Positions 8,315 through 17,844 of a DNA stretch of 39,236 nucleotides are shown piece by piece (positions within the stretch are counted from its first letter, which is position 1; each line of letters opens with the position of its first letter). The translations under genes were made by a program, and so were the position numbers. The notes beneath the pieces were generated by a model, which was not told the origin of the DNA, did not search any database, and saw only the letters and a list, made by a program, of their open reading frames with translations. The DNA is taken from assembly GCA_016936215.1 (NCBI GenBank), contig JAFGPL010000135.1, forward strand, positions 1-39,236, read 5' to 3'. This DNA comes from Bacteroidales bacterium (GTDB lineage: Bacteria; Bacteroidota; Bacteroidia; Bacteroidales; UBA10428).

Positions 8315-11300
8315 ATGAGAAATAAAGTAAACATTCTGCTGAGAGTATTTCTGATACCGTTAATTCTGGAAACGCTGACGGTTTTTATGGCCTTTCCGGG
8401 TTTTGAACATACCATTCATTCGGGTTATCTTTTCAGAAATATTACCATGGAGAATGGGCTGTCAAACAATAAAGTAAATGCAGTATGCCGTGATCAGGTT
8501 GGCTTTATGTGGTTTGGCACGAATGAAGGGTTAAACCGCTATGACGGTTATAATATGCAGGTTTATAAGCACGATCCTTCCGATTCGTCATCGCTTTGTG
8601 ATAACCTTGTCAGGTGCCTTTTTGTCGACAAAAGCCAAAGGTTGTGGATTGCCACCGATAATGGTCTTGATGTCTGGGAGCATAAAACTGAAACATTTCA
8701 TCATGTTTGCACCGGTAACAATACCCGCCTAACGGGCATAGCCTGGAAGTTACTGGCTTTAGATGAGGACAATATGCTGTTGGCAGCTACCTCCGGGCTT
8801 TACTTTATCAACACCTCAAGCCTTATGGCCGAAAAAGCTAACCAACGTGTGCATATACCCGAAAATGCCGCTATTTTATCATTGTACCTTGATTCTTTAC
8901 AGAATCTTTACATTGGTACTTTTGAAGAAGGACTGTATATTCATAACCTGAAATCAAAACTTACGACACGTTTTGCCTATTCACCAGGCAATAAAAAATC
9001 ACTCAGCGGTAACAGGGTTGAATGCATTTCGCAGGATAAAGACGGTAATATCTGGATAGGAACCAACGAAAACGGGTTGAACTTTTTCAATGCAAGCGAT
9101 TCGTCTTTTGAATGGATTGACCTGGACAGAAACAGAAATTTTCAAATCAGGATAAGGGATATCGTATCAGACAGGTTTGGCAGGTTATGGGTAGGAACAT
9201 ACAAGGGACTTTATCTGAAAGAACCCGGAACCCATAGGTTTCTGCTTTATGCCCACCATAAAGAGGGGATATCGTCAATTTTAAACAATTCTATTTACGA
9301 TATACATATTGATGCCTTTGATATGATGTGGCTGGGGACTTATAGCGGAGGGGTGAACTACTGCGATTTTAACCAGAAAAAATTCAAACATTATACATCC
9401 AGGGAAAATGACAACCGGTTTCTCAACGATCCCAATGTGTTTGCCATTGCCATAGACAGTAAGCAAAATATTTGTGCAGGTACCGAACGCGGGGGGCTTA
9501 ACAGGTTTGACGGTGAAACAGGCCTGTGCTCGTATATTACCGCTGAAAACCACCTGGGGTTTTACAGGGGGAACAATATAAAAGCCTTATGCTTTGATGA
9601 AGATGAAAACCTTTGGATTGGAACATATCAGGGCGGACTGAATTTCTATCACACCAAATTAAAAAAATTTATCAATTACAGGAACGATCCCGACGACAAG
9701 AACAGCCTGATCAGCAATACCATTTATTCTGTGGTTACTGATAATGAGAAAAACCTTTGGATCGGCACCCTTAAAGGAGTTTGCAAGCTTCCTTACAAAA
9801 GTACCCGGTTTATAGATTATACCTATCATACAGATGAAAATGCAGGATTGGGAAAAAACAGGATTTTTACCATTTATAAAGATACACTTGGTAACTTATG
9901 GGTTGGCAGCGAAAAAAAAGGTTTGTATCAATACGACAGGCTTAAAGACTCATTTATAAAGTACAAAAAAAGCTTTGAGGATGTTATGGTTACTTCTGTA
10001 TTTATTGACCGAAATGGCCATATATGGACTGGCAGTAACGATGGCCTCAGGTGTTATAACCCGGGTCAGGATACTTTAATTCATTATACCGAAAAAGCAG
10101 GTTTGCCCACCAGTATTGTATCTTCAATTGTTGCAGATAATGAAGGAAACCTTTGGGTATCAACTGCCAATGGACTTGTGAAATTTGTAAATGGGATAAT
10201 TTCACCTGAAGTTGCTGATTTTAAAATATTTAACACATTAAAAGGTCTTAAAGTTCTCCAATTTGCCAATAATTCCCTGTCTCGAAGCGCATCGGGCGAG
10301 CTTTTTTTCGGGGGTGTTAACGGTTTTATTTCATTCAATCCACACGATATTAAAGACAATCCGCATTTACCTGATGTAAAAATTATAGGGTTGAAAATAG
10401 CGAATAATAATATTGTCCCCGGACAAAAGATAAAAAATCATACCATTATCTCGCAACCTATATATATCACACAAAATATCAGGCTTTCACACAAACATTA
10501 TATTGTAACATTTGAGTTCAGTGCAATGCATTATTCCCAGCCCGGGGGAAACAGGTATGCATACATGCTCGAAGGATTTGACGAGGACTGGAATTATACC
10601 TCTTCGGAAAACAGGTTCGCAACATATACAAGTCTTCCGGGCAAGGAATATGTATTTAAAGTGAAAGCGGTGAACTGCGATAACAACTGGAGTAAAACAC
10701 CTGCAACACTTTTTTTGAAAGTAGTGCCGCCAGTATGGCAGACATGGTGGTTCAGGATACTGTTGTTTATTTTGGCCTTTGCCTTAGTATTGTTGTTTTA
10801 CAGGTTAAGAATTTACAATATCAGGCAACAAAAAAGCAACCTTGAAAAAAAGGTTATTGAAAGAACCCGGGAGTTATCTGAAGTAAATGCCCTGCTCGAA
10901 GAAAAACAGGAGGAGATTGTAATTCAGAATGAAGAACTTGCCCGGCACCGGTATAACCTGGAGCAGCTTGTAGAGGAACGAACTGCCGAACTTGAAAAAG
11001 CAAGGAGAAAAGCAGAAGAGAGCGACCGGTTAAAATCTGCCTTTCTGGCCAATATGAGCCATGAAATACGTACACCAATGAATGCCATTGTTGGTTTTTC
11101 AAATCTTTTATTATCCGAATCAAACGAGGATGAAAAAAGAGAATATGTGAATATTATTACCAACAACTCCGAAACCCTTATAGTGTTAATCAATGATATA
11201 CTTGATATATCAATGATAGAAGCCGATCAGTTGCATATGAACCCGCAGCGTTTTGATGCCAACCCGGTGCTTCAGGAATTTGCAAATACTTACAGGTATA

Positions 11301-12145
11301 AAAATAAGGCCGGTATTGAAATAATCCTCGATTCATTTCCGGCGCCAAACCTTGTTCTTTTTACAGATCAGTTCAGGTTCAGGCAGATTTTAAACAATCT
11401 TCTTGGCAATGCCCTTAAATATACCGACCAGGGGTATATTCGTTTTGGTTATAATATTACCGGTGGTTTTGCAACGTTTTATGTGTCCGATACCGGTGTA
11501 GGCATTGATAAAAAAGACTATGAAAAGGTTTTCAATTACTTTCAGAAACTTGATAACAAAGATGCCAAACTATATCGCGGTGCCGGTATAGGGTTGTCAA
11601 TATGCAAAAAACTGCTTAAAATTATGGGAGGCAGGATATGGCTTGAATCTGAACCCGGCCAGGGTACAACCTTCTTTTTTACATTGCCATGTTATTCAGG
11701 TTCTGAAAATAATAACGATAAACAAATATCTGTAAAACGCACAACCCATCCGGGTGAGTTTTCAGATTGCAGCATCATAATTGCCGAAGATGAACCTGAA
11801 AATTATACCTTATTGGAAAGGATTATAACATCCCTTAAAGCTAATATTTTGTGGATGAAAACCGGAAAGGAAGTTTTGGATTATGTACAACAAAATGCCG
11901 TATTAAAAAACACCGTGATACTGATGGATATTAAGATGTCGGTAATGAATGGAATGCAGGCGTTAACCGAAATCAGGAAAATAAATCAAACTGTTCCGGT
12001 AATAGCAATAACAGCCTATGCTACCGAAAATGAGCGAAATGCTATTATTGATAAGGGTTTCGATCATTATATCTCAAAACCTTTTAGCAATGATTACCTT
12101 TCAAAAATAGTGATAGAATGCTTACAGCGAAGCAAGAACAAATAA
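8315..12145 (+). CDS. Hybrid two-component sensor kinase, paralogue of the preceding gene
   Basis: A 1276-residue sensor with the same order of domains as the gene before it: N-terminal hydrophobic signal or anchor (about 8-28), reg_prop propeller (about 40-690), Y_Y_Y domain (about 723-791), transmembrane helix (about 811-832), coiled coil, kinase core with H-box His916, N-box NLLGNALKYTD, DTGVGI and GAGIGLSICKKL, then a receiver domain with Asp1205. The receiver loop reads MDIKMSVMNG, so the usual proline after KM is serine. No AraC domain is present. The kinase and coiled-coil parts are close to those of the first copy while the propellers differ more, as expected for a tandem duplication whose ligand-binding parts diverged. 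The 39-bp gap suggests co-transcription. It ends 16 bp from the converging aldo/keto reductase gene. Confidence 0.93.
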   Translation: MRNKVNILLRVFLIPLILETLTVFMAFPGFEHTIHSGYLFRNITMENGLSNNKVNAVCRDQVGFMWFGTNEGLNRYDGYNMQVYKHDPSDSSSLCDNLVRCLFVDKSQRLWIATDNGLDVWEHKTETFHHVCTGNNTRLTGIAWKLLALDEDNMLLAATSGLYFINTSSLMAEKANQRVHIPENAAILSLYLDSLQNLYIGTFEEGLYIHNLKSKLTTRFAYSPGNKKSLSGNRVECISQDKDGNIWIGTNENGLNFFNASDSSFEWIDLDRNRNFQIRIRDIVSDRFGRLWVGTYKGLYLKEPGTHRFLLYAHHKEGISSILNNSIYDIHIDAFDMMWLGTYSGGVNYCDFNQKKFKHYTSRENDNRFLNDPNVFAIAIDSKQNICAGTERGGLNRFDGETGLCSYITAENHLGFYRGNNIKALCFDEDENLWIGTYQGGLNFYHTKLKKFINYRNDPDDKNSLISNTIYSVVTDNEKNLWIGTLKGVCKLPYKSTRFIDYTYHTDENAGLGKNRIFTIYKDTLGNLWVGSEKKGLYQYDRLKDSFIKYKKSFEDVMVTSVFIDRNGHIWTGSNDGLRCYNPGQDTLIHYTEKAGLPTSIVSSIVADNEGNLWVSTANGLVKFVNGIISPEVADFKIFNTLKGLKVLQFANNSLSRSASGELFFGGVNGFISFNPHDIKDNPHLPDVKIIGLKIANNNIVPGQKIKNHTIISQPIYITQNIRLSHKHYIVTFEFSAMHYSQPGGNRYAYMLEGFDEDWNYTSSENRFATYTSLPGKEYVFKVKAVNCDNNWSKTPATLFLKVVPPVWQTWWFRILLFILAFALVLLFYRLRIYNIRQQKSNLEKKVIERTRELSEVNALLEEKQEEIVIQNEELARHRYNLEQLVEERTAELEKARRKAEESDRLKSAFLANMSHEIRTPMNAIVGFSNLLLSESNEDEKREYVNIITNNSETLIVLINDILDISMIEADQLHMNPQRFDANPVLQEFANTYRYKNKAGIEIILDSFPAPNLVLFTDQFRFRQILNNLLGNALKYTDQGYIRFGYNITGGFATFYVSDTGVGIDKKDYEKVFNYFQKLDNKDAKLYRGAGIGLSICKKLLKIMGGRIWLESEPGQGTTFFFTLPCYSGSENNNDKQISVKRTTHPGEFSDCSIIIAEDEPENYTLLERIITSLKANILWMKTGKEVLDYVQQNAVLKNTVILMDIKMSVMNGMQALTEIRKINQTVPVIAITAYATENERNAIIDKGFDHYISKPFSNDYLSKIVIECLQRSKNK

Positions 12146-12161
12146 TGTGACTGCAATGGAT

Positions 12162-13658
12162 TTAAAGTATACTTAATAGCTCTGTTTCTGCCCGGTTTCC
12201 TTTTAAATCGTTTACAATAACCTTATATTCTGTTTTTCCGGTTGGCCCTGGCGTGTCCTCAAATTCAAACGGTTTTAAGGTTGTTTGAGGGGTATGGTTA
12301 AGGGTGCCTATGGTTTTTTGGTTTTTCACCACCTCGTAACTCATCAGCGGACTGTCGCCTGCAAACGCTGTATCCCAGGCAAGCTTTATCTTCCCGTTCT
12401 CAAGTTTTTTAATTCTCAGGTTCCGGGCAGCGGTAAGTCCCGGTTTTTCCATCTGGAAGTAGTTTGTCTTGCCGGCTTTTACATGGGCTGTGATTTTTTC
12501 AATTTCTTCCCTGTCGGTTTTACCCAGCCCGTTTGGTGTAACCTGACAAGCCTCAATGTCTTGTGTTAACTGGCATTCGGCCGGATTATCGGAAATCTGC
12601 CCGATACCAATGATCGCCGTGCTTATGCCGGGGGTTGTTAGTGAATATTCTATCAGCGGCCTGAACGGAAGGTTGCTGCTGCCAACCTGCCTTACCACGT
12701 GCGATACCTGGTTCGACCAATGCGCCCCTTTTGAATACATAGCCCCGTCGGCAAAGACTTTCATGGCAATAATGCCCATGTTCCTGGCTGCAGCGACAGG
12801 TATCACGTTGTGCTGCATGTTAAAGTATAATTTATCATTTGGGTTGATGGCCACAAGCAATCCGTCTATCAGGTTTTCAGTGTCGCGCTGAATAAGGTAC
12901 ATCATCGCCGAAGGATCAAAATGGCCTGAAAAACCAATATGCCTGATGAGTTTCTCTTCCTTAGGGTTCAACCCTGTCAGGTTGGTGCCGTCCCTGTAAT
13001 CGCGCAAAGCTGCAAGCGCTCCAATCCTTTCAGCATCGCGGTCGGTGTTGTCAAGGCCTTCATAAATAGTATCCACTTCAGTTTTGTTGTTGAGGCTGTG
13101 GATAAGCACCATGTCGAGGTAGGCGCCCTCAGGATAATTGCCCTTACCATCGCCGAATACCTGCGAAAGGCTGCGTTTAACATCGTCTATGGTATGTGAA
13201 CCTTTTTCACCGTTTGTCCAGTTGCCTACATCCTCAACATTCAGGTCGCCTTTGGCAATTCTGATATGTGTCTTTGACGTAAGGAATATTGATCTTCGTA
13301 ACGATTCGTTATAACCGGTTGTCCCGGGTATCAGGTTTAATTTTCTGAAGGCTTTACCATAATTAGACTGGCTTGGCCCATAAAGGTTAGAGGTGTCGAA
13401 ATAATTAATTTTTTTGTCAAAAGCCTTTAGAATAATGGCAACAGGGTCAACGTCATCAGCAGTCCATTGAATGGATGCCTGTCCCCCGAGGCCAAAGGTA
13501 GTAACCTCATGGTTCAGACGCCCGAAATCCCTTGTCATGATGCGGGGCTTTTTCATGCAACCTGTCAGGGCAGGTGCAAGGCTTAACCCGATTGCAGCAG
13601 TGGCGGTAGATTTTATAAAATCACGGCGGCTTACCTGTTCATATGTTTTTCTTTTCAT
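12162..13658 (-). CDS. Twin-arginine-exported aldo/keto reductase, probable lipoprotein
   Basis: A 498-residue protein with a twin-arginine signal (SRRDFIKS at 10-17, hydrophobic run to about 30) followed by a lipobox-like LTGC with Cys34, so a Tat-exported lipoprotein is likely. The aldo/keto reductase barrel follows, with all four catalytic residues: Asp88 (YFDTS), Tyr93 (LYG), Lys129 (TSKTH) and His187 (LIHSLN). The usual family length is near 320-350 residues; the last 90 or so form an additional fibronectin-III-like beta domain (SPLMSYEVVKN, KTEYKVIVNDLKGNRAE). It should reduce or oxidise a sugar-type carbonyl outside the cytoplasm, substrate unknown. ATG 13658 puts the RR motif at residues 11-12; an upstream ATG at 13691 would bury it. 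It lies beside glycosidase genes with a 223-bp gap. Confidence 0.87.
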   Translation of the reverse strand: MKRKTYEQVSRRDFIKSTATAAIGLSLAPALTGCMKKPRIMTRDFGRLNHEVTTFGLGGQASIQWTADDVDPVAIILKAFDKKINYFDTSNLYGPSQSNYGKAFRKLNLIPGTTGYNESLRRSIFLTSKTHIRIAKGDLNVEDVGNWTNGEKGSHTIDDVKRSLSQVFGDGKGNYPEGAYLDMVLIHSLNNKTEVDTIYEGLDNTDRDAERIGALAALRDYRDGTNLTGLNPKEEKLIRHIGFSGHFDPSAMMYLIQRDTENLIDGLLVAINPNDKLYFNMQHNVIPVAAARNMGIIAMKVFADGAMYSKGAHWSNQVSHVVRQVGSSNLPFRPLIEYSLTTPGISTAIIGIGQISDNPAECQLTQDIEACQVTPNGLGKTDREEIEKITAHVKAGKTNYFQMEKPGLTAARNLRIKKLENGKIKLAWDTAFAGDSPLMSYEVVKNQKTIGTLNHTPQTTLKPFEFEDTPGPTGKTEYKVIVNDLKGNRAETELLSIL

Positions 13659-13881
13659 GGGGTGGATTGTTTCTGTTACATAAATGTACAATATTTAAAG
13701 AATCAAGTCAAGTATACTGCTGCTTTTAACATAGTTATAACATTAAAAAGTATGTTTTGACTTTTCTGAAATGAAAGATTTTTTTCTGATTATCACTCAA
13801 AAAAAAGCAGGTATTCATTGGGATAAAAGATACTGAGGCGGTAATAATTTCAGAAAGTGAAAAAAAGACCGGGATCAATTT

Positions 13882-14913
13882 CTAAAATTTTTTTCTCCTA
13901 GGATTAAGCCTTATTTTAACCGGCTCATCACGGTTGCAGGTTATCTGACCGTCAGCATATTCCAATTCTGCCAACTGGATTGAGCTCCGTCTGGTATTAT
14001 AATTATCCACCCCTTTATTTTCGGGAGTTCTCCCCGGATGGGTAAAATAAAACACAAAAGCTCTTTTTCCGGCTACTACCACATCGGGATGTCCGCCAAT
14101 TACCTGGTCATCTTCTCCAGTGCCGGGCTCTTCAAGAATATTTTTTTCCTGCCTTTGCCAGTCTGTAAGGTTATCTGATGAATAAACGCCAAGTCCGCGC
14201 CAGTTGTCAACCACCATCCAGTATTTTTCTTTCCACCTGAAAACCTTGGGGCCTTCTCCGCCACGGTCGCCAATAACTTTTTTGCCACTGTCTGTCCACC
14301 GGTATAAATCGGGGCTGTCGGCATAGTAAATTGACTTTTTATCGGCTTCGTTGTTGTAATACATCCGCCATGTGCCGTCGGGCATTGGAAAAACGCAGGC
14401 ATCAATGCATCGTTCGGAGGCAAGTTGAAGTGTTGATTCGTATTTCCAGTTGATAAGATTGTGGCTTGTCAGGTGAATGATCCGGCGTGGATGCCTCCAG
14501 TCTTTAAAAACACCAGGCACATAGGTGAGATACATATGGTAGGTGTCGTTATGTTCTATAACTTCAGGCGCCCAGTGGGTATATTCACCCTCACGGTAAT
14601 TGATATCGCAGGTATCACGGTATTTCCATGTTGCAATGCCATCGGCTGATTCTGCAATACCAATACGTGTGCCATGCACCCATGTAACTCCGTCAAGGTC
14701 CCGGGCATTTGCCCTGCGGTTGGTATAGAACATAAACCACTTTTTTTCGGCTTTGTTCCAAATCAGGACAGGGTCGGCTGCCCCATCATAAACCGGGTCC
14801 CGGAACAGTGGTTTATCGGCAGTTTTGCCCCGGTTGAACTTCTGGGCCGTTAAAGTGAAAGAAGATGTTAAGAATATTGCCGCAAGCAGGTTTATGAATA
14901 TCAGGTTTCTCAT
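13882..14913 (-). CDS. Secreted GH43-like glycoside hydrolase (five-bladed propeller)
   Basis: A 343-residue protein with a signal peptide (1-24, ending LTAQ) and the repeating blade pattern of GH43/GH117-type five-bladed propellers: DPVYDGAADPVLIWN with a candidate catalytic-base Asp, YTHWAPEVIEHNDTYHMYLTYV, IDACVFPMPDGTWRMYYNN, GGEGPKVFRWKEKYWMVVDNW with a candidate acid Glu, and GGHPDVVVAGKRAFVFYFTH. Such enzymes cleave arabinose-, xylose- or galactose-type linkages; the substrate here is not known. It starts 21 bp after the DUF1846 gene on the same strand, so the two are probably co-transcribed. No carbohydrate-binding module or cell-surface anchor is seen, and the short basic C-terminus (LNPRRKKF) suggests a complete protein. 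Confidence 0.82.
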   Translation of the reverse strand: MRNLIFINLLAAIFLTSSFTLTAQKFNRGKTADKPLFRDPVYDGAADPVLIWNKAEKKWFMFYTNRRANARDLDGVTWVHGTRIGIAESADGIATWKYRDTCDINYREGEYTHWAPEVIEHNDTYHMYLTYVPGVFKDWRHPRRIIHLTSHNLINWKYESTLQLASERCIDACVFPMPDGTWRMYYNNEADKKSIYYADSPDLYRWTDSGKKVIGDRGGEGPKVFRWKEKYWMVVDNWRGLGVYSSDNLTDWQRQEKNILEEPGTGEDDQVIGGHPDVVVAGKRAFVFYFTHPGRTPENKGVDNYNTRRSSIQLAELEYADGQITCNRDEPVKIRLNPRRKKF

Positions 14914-14934
14914 TATTAAATTTTTGAAGGTTGT

Positions 14935-16461
14935 TTAATTGCTCATAAATAGGCTTTTAGATGAAAATTCAGGATCGCATGTAAGGTTTACATGCAGTTT
15001 GCGAAGCCCTGCTTCATCGCCCGGTGTGGGTATATGGGTAAGGTGTACTTCGCAGTCTTTCAGGTTTTTAAGGTTGTCTAATGCCATCTGGGCTGCCGGG
15101 TTCGATAAGGCGCTTATGCCCAGCACAATTAACGTTTCTTCAAGGTCGAGACTTGCCACTTTCCCGTTTAGAATGTCTTTTTTCAGGTAGGTTACCGAGT
15201 CAATAATGTTTTTGGGTAAGAGGTACATGTTGTCAGGCAATCCGGCCAGGTGTTTGGTAGCATTAAGCACCAGGCTCGAGGCTGCATGCATAAGGGGAGA
15301 GTTTTTACCTGTGATGATTGTTCCGTCTTTTAACTCAATGGCAGCACCGCAGAAAATACCGTCATTCCCCTTATTCTGGCTCATGGCATCGTCTGCAGCT
15401 TTCCGGGCAGGTTTTACCACTTTTCTGTCTTCTACCCGTGCATTCACCCTGTCCATGATCATTTCGGCCCTGTTCAGCGACTCTTTCTCGGACAGGCCCA
15501 TTACATATTCGCAGGCGCACCTGAAATACCGCCTGATGATTTCCTGGTGGGAAGCATCCTGAACAATTTTGTCATTGATTATTCCCGAAGCAGCACGGTT
15601 AACGCCCATATCGGTGGGGGATTTGTAGGGTGAGGCTTCACCTGTGATTTTTTCAAATATTCTTTTAAGCAGCGGAAAAGCTTCAACATCCCTGTTATAA
15701 TTTACGGTTTTAATATTGTATGCTTCAAGATGATGATGGTCTATCAAAACCAGGTCTCTCAGGTCAATGGTAGCCGCTTCATAGGCAATGTTTACCTTGT
15801 GGTTAAGCGGAAGGTTCCATATCGGGAAGGTCTCAAACTTGGCATAACCGGCTTTGATACCGTTACGGTAATCGTGGTAAAGGTTGCACAGGCAGGTGGC
15901 AAGTTTCCCGCTGCCAGGCCCCGGCCCTGTTACCACCACAATGGGCTTCGTGGTTTCTATATATTCGTTGGCGCCATAACCTTCGTCGCTCACGATAGCT
16001 TCTATATCGGTAGGGTAGCCCTTGGTACATTGATGGGTATATACCCTTATGCCATTTCGCTCAAGCTTGTTTTTAAATGCCTTGGCAGGCGGCTGGTCCT
16101 GGTAACGGGTAATGACCACTGCTGTTATGGCTATTCCCCAGTCACGGAAATCATCTATGGTTTTTAGTGCATCCGAATCATAGGTAATACCGAAATCTGC
16201 CCTGATTTTCTTCCTTTCTATATCGCCGGCATGAATACACAGAATAACATCTATTTTGTCCCTTAGTTTTTGCAAAAGACGCATTTTTACATTCGGGTCA
16301 AAGCCAGGCAGAACCCTTGCAGCATGGTAATCATAAAGTATTTTCCCCCCAAATTCAAGATATAATTTATCGTGAAAAAGATTTACCCTTTCGAGTATCG
16401 CAGCAGTCTGCCCTGCAAGGTATTTTTCGTTGTCAAACCCAATGTGGTTGTTATGGCCCAT
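14935..16461 (-). CDS. DUF1846 (UPF0371) family protein
   Basis: A 508-residue protein of the DUF1846 family: the start GFDNEKYLAGQTAAILERVNLFHDKLYLEFGGKI, the loop VVTGPGPGSGKLATCL (a P-loop-like GPGPGSGK near 178-185), AYEAATIDLRDLVLIDHHHLEAY and DMGVNRAASGI are characteristic. The length fits the family. No signal peptide or membrane segment is seen, so it is cytoplasmic. The biochemical role is not established to my knowledge; the P-loop-like motif suggests nucleotide or phosphate binding. The family is best known from Firmicutes. It probably forms a transcription unit with the GH43-like gene 21 bp downstream and is divergent from the other GH43 gene. Confidence 0.88.
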   Translation of the reverse strand: MGHNNHIGFDNEKYLAGQTAAILERVNLFHDKLYLEFGGKILYDYHAARVLPGFDPNVKMRLLQKLRDKIDVILCIHAGDIERKKIRADFGITYDSDALKTIDDFRDWGIAITAVVITRYQDQPPAKAFKNKLERNGIRVYTHQCTKGYPTDIEAIVSDEGYGANEYIETTKPIVVVTGPGPGSGKLATCLCNLYHDYRNGIKAGYAKFETFPIWNLPLNHKVNIAYEAATIDLRDLVLIDHHHLEAYNIKTVNYNRDVEAFPLLKRIFEKITGEASPYKSPTDMGVNRAASGIINDKIVQDASHQEIIRRYFRCACEYVMGLSEKESLNRAEMIMDRVNARVEDRKVVKPARKAADDAMSQNKGNDGIFCGAAIELKDGTIITGKNSPLMHAASSLVLNATKHLAGLPDNMYLLPKNIIDSVTYLKKDILNGKVASLDLEETLIVLGISALSNPAAQMALDNLKNLKDCEVHLTHIPTPGDEAGLRKLHVNLTCDPEFSSKSLFMSN

Positions 16462-16771
16462 AATAAATGAAATATGCTGTTAATGTATAATCCGGCTAAA
16501 AGTTAATGGTGCTAATGTAAAATACTTTTTAATTAAAAATTGATGATATTCGAATAAAAATTTATCTTTATTTATATTTTTTGTTTTAATCCTGCTATGA
16601 CTGATCTGCCGGTAAATGATTTTGCAAATGTGTCAAAAAAACATTATTAATGTCTTTATGTTCAGACAGTCGTTTGGTTCATAAAGTTCATTTCATTTGC
16701 TTTCAAACTTAACGCAAATAGCAGGTTTATGGACAAACACTAATTGGATTGATTATTTTAAACTCTATAAG
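16462..16771. other. Divergent intergenic region between DUF1846 and GH43 genes
   Basis: About 310 bases, very AT-rich at 16520-16600. It must contain promoters in both directions. A TTCATTTG octamer near 16690 differs by one base from TAnnTTTG, but a convincing upstream partner was not found. An in-frame ATG at 16697 exists for the GH43 gene but would place 25 non-signal residues before the signal peptide. No RNA gene or strong hairpin was noticed. Confidence 0.45.
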
Positions 16772-17782
16772 ATGAAAACATTAAAGATTTCAGCGGCCAT
16801 AATTATGGTGCATATATTTTTTTCTTTGAGAACAAGTGGTACACCTCTGTTTTCAAAATCTTCTCAAATCAGCAAACCAATAGATACCGTGTGCAGGATT
16901 GGGAACCCTGTAATTATTCACAAATACACTGCCGACCCGGCAACGCTTGTTCATCGCGATACGGTTTTTTTATACACAGGCCATGATGAAGCCGATGAAA
17001 AATACAATTTTTACAGGATGCACGAATGGTTAGTCTTTTCATCTACCGATATGGTAAACTGGAAAGAACACCCTGTGCCATTAAAGGTAAAAGATTTTGC
17101 CTGGGCAAAAGACGATGCATGGGCCGCGCAGGTAATCCACCGCAATAATAAATTCTACTGGTATGTAACTGTAACCCATGCCACGATCCCGGGTAAGGCA
17201 ATAGGGGTAGCTGTTTCAGACAGCCCTGTAGGGCCTTTTAAAGATGCCCGTGGTTCTGCGCTTATTACCAACGATATGACCACGCATACCTCAATTAGCT
17301 GGGACGACATTGACCCTTCAGTATTTATTGACGACAACGGTCAGGCATATCTTTTCTGGGGAAATACAGTATGCCACTATGTAAAACTGAAAGAAAACAT
17401 GACAGAGATGGATGGCCCGATACATACTGTCAGCCTGCCATATTTTACCGAGGCGCCATGGATACATAAAAAAGATGGCTGGTATTACCTTTCATATGCT
17501 TACCAGTTTCCAGAAAAGACAGCCTATGCAATGAGCCGCAGCATTGAAGGCCCATGGGAGTTTAAGGGCATTCTTAACGAAGTGGCAGGCAATTCAAATA
17601 CCAACCACCAGGCAATTATTGAGTATAAGGGCCAGTGGTATTTTATTTATCATAATGGCAGTATCCCAACGCAGGGTGGGAGCTTCAGGCGTTCGGTATG
17701 TATAGATTATCTGTATTATAACAGCGATGGCACCATCAAACGCATTGTGATGACTTCTGAAGGGGTGAAACCCGCAAAGTAA
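16772..17782 (+). CDS. Secreted glycoside hydrolase family 43 enzyme
   Basis: A 336-residue GH43 protein with a signal peptide (MKTLKISAAIIMVHIFFSL...). The three acidic positions of the family can be placed: Asp in YTADPATLVHRD (base), Asp in IDPSVFIDDNGQAYLFWGN (pKa modulator) and Glu in TEAPWIHKKDGWYYLSYAY (acid). NHQAIIEYKGQWYFIYHNG is the last blade. Family members are beta-xylosidases, alpha-L-arabinofuranosidases or related exo-enzymes. Given the arabinose genes a few kilobases downstream, release of arabinose is plausible but only inferred. ATG 16772 is chosen because it opens directly into the signal peptide. It converges on the aminotransferase gene; no terminator hairpin is evident in the 62-bp gap. 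Confidence 0.88.
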   Translation: MKTLKISAAIIMVHIFFSLRTSGTPLFSKSSQISKPIDTVCRIGNPVIIHKYTADPATLVHRDTVFLYTGHDEADEKYNFYRMHEWLVFSSTDMVNWKEHPVPLKVKDFAWAKDDAWAAQVIHRNNKFYWYVTVTHATIPGKAIGVAVSDSPVGPFKDARGSALITNDMTTHTSISWDDIDPSVFIDDNGQAYLFWGNTVCHYVKLKENMTEMDGPIHTVSLPYFTEAPWIHKKDGWYYLSYAYQFPEKTAYAMSRSIEGPWEFKGILNEVAGNSNTNHQAIIEYKGQWYFIYHNGSIPTQGGSFRRSVCIDYLYYNSDGTIKRIVMTSEGVKPAK

Positions 17783-17844
17783 CACAGGTCATTTAAGCGA
17801 ACGTTACATCCTGTTTCGGGTTTCTTAGCTTTTATCAGGGCAGG

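Noticed and set aside
16697-16771. Alternative GH43 start with 25 more residues
   Set aside because: It would place polar residues before a clear signal peptide; ATG 16772 is more sensible.
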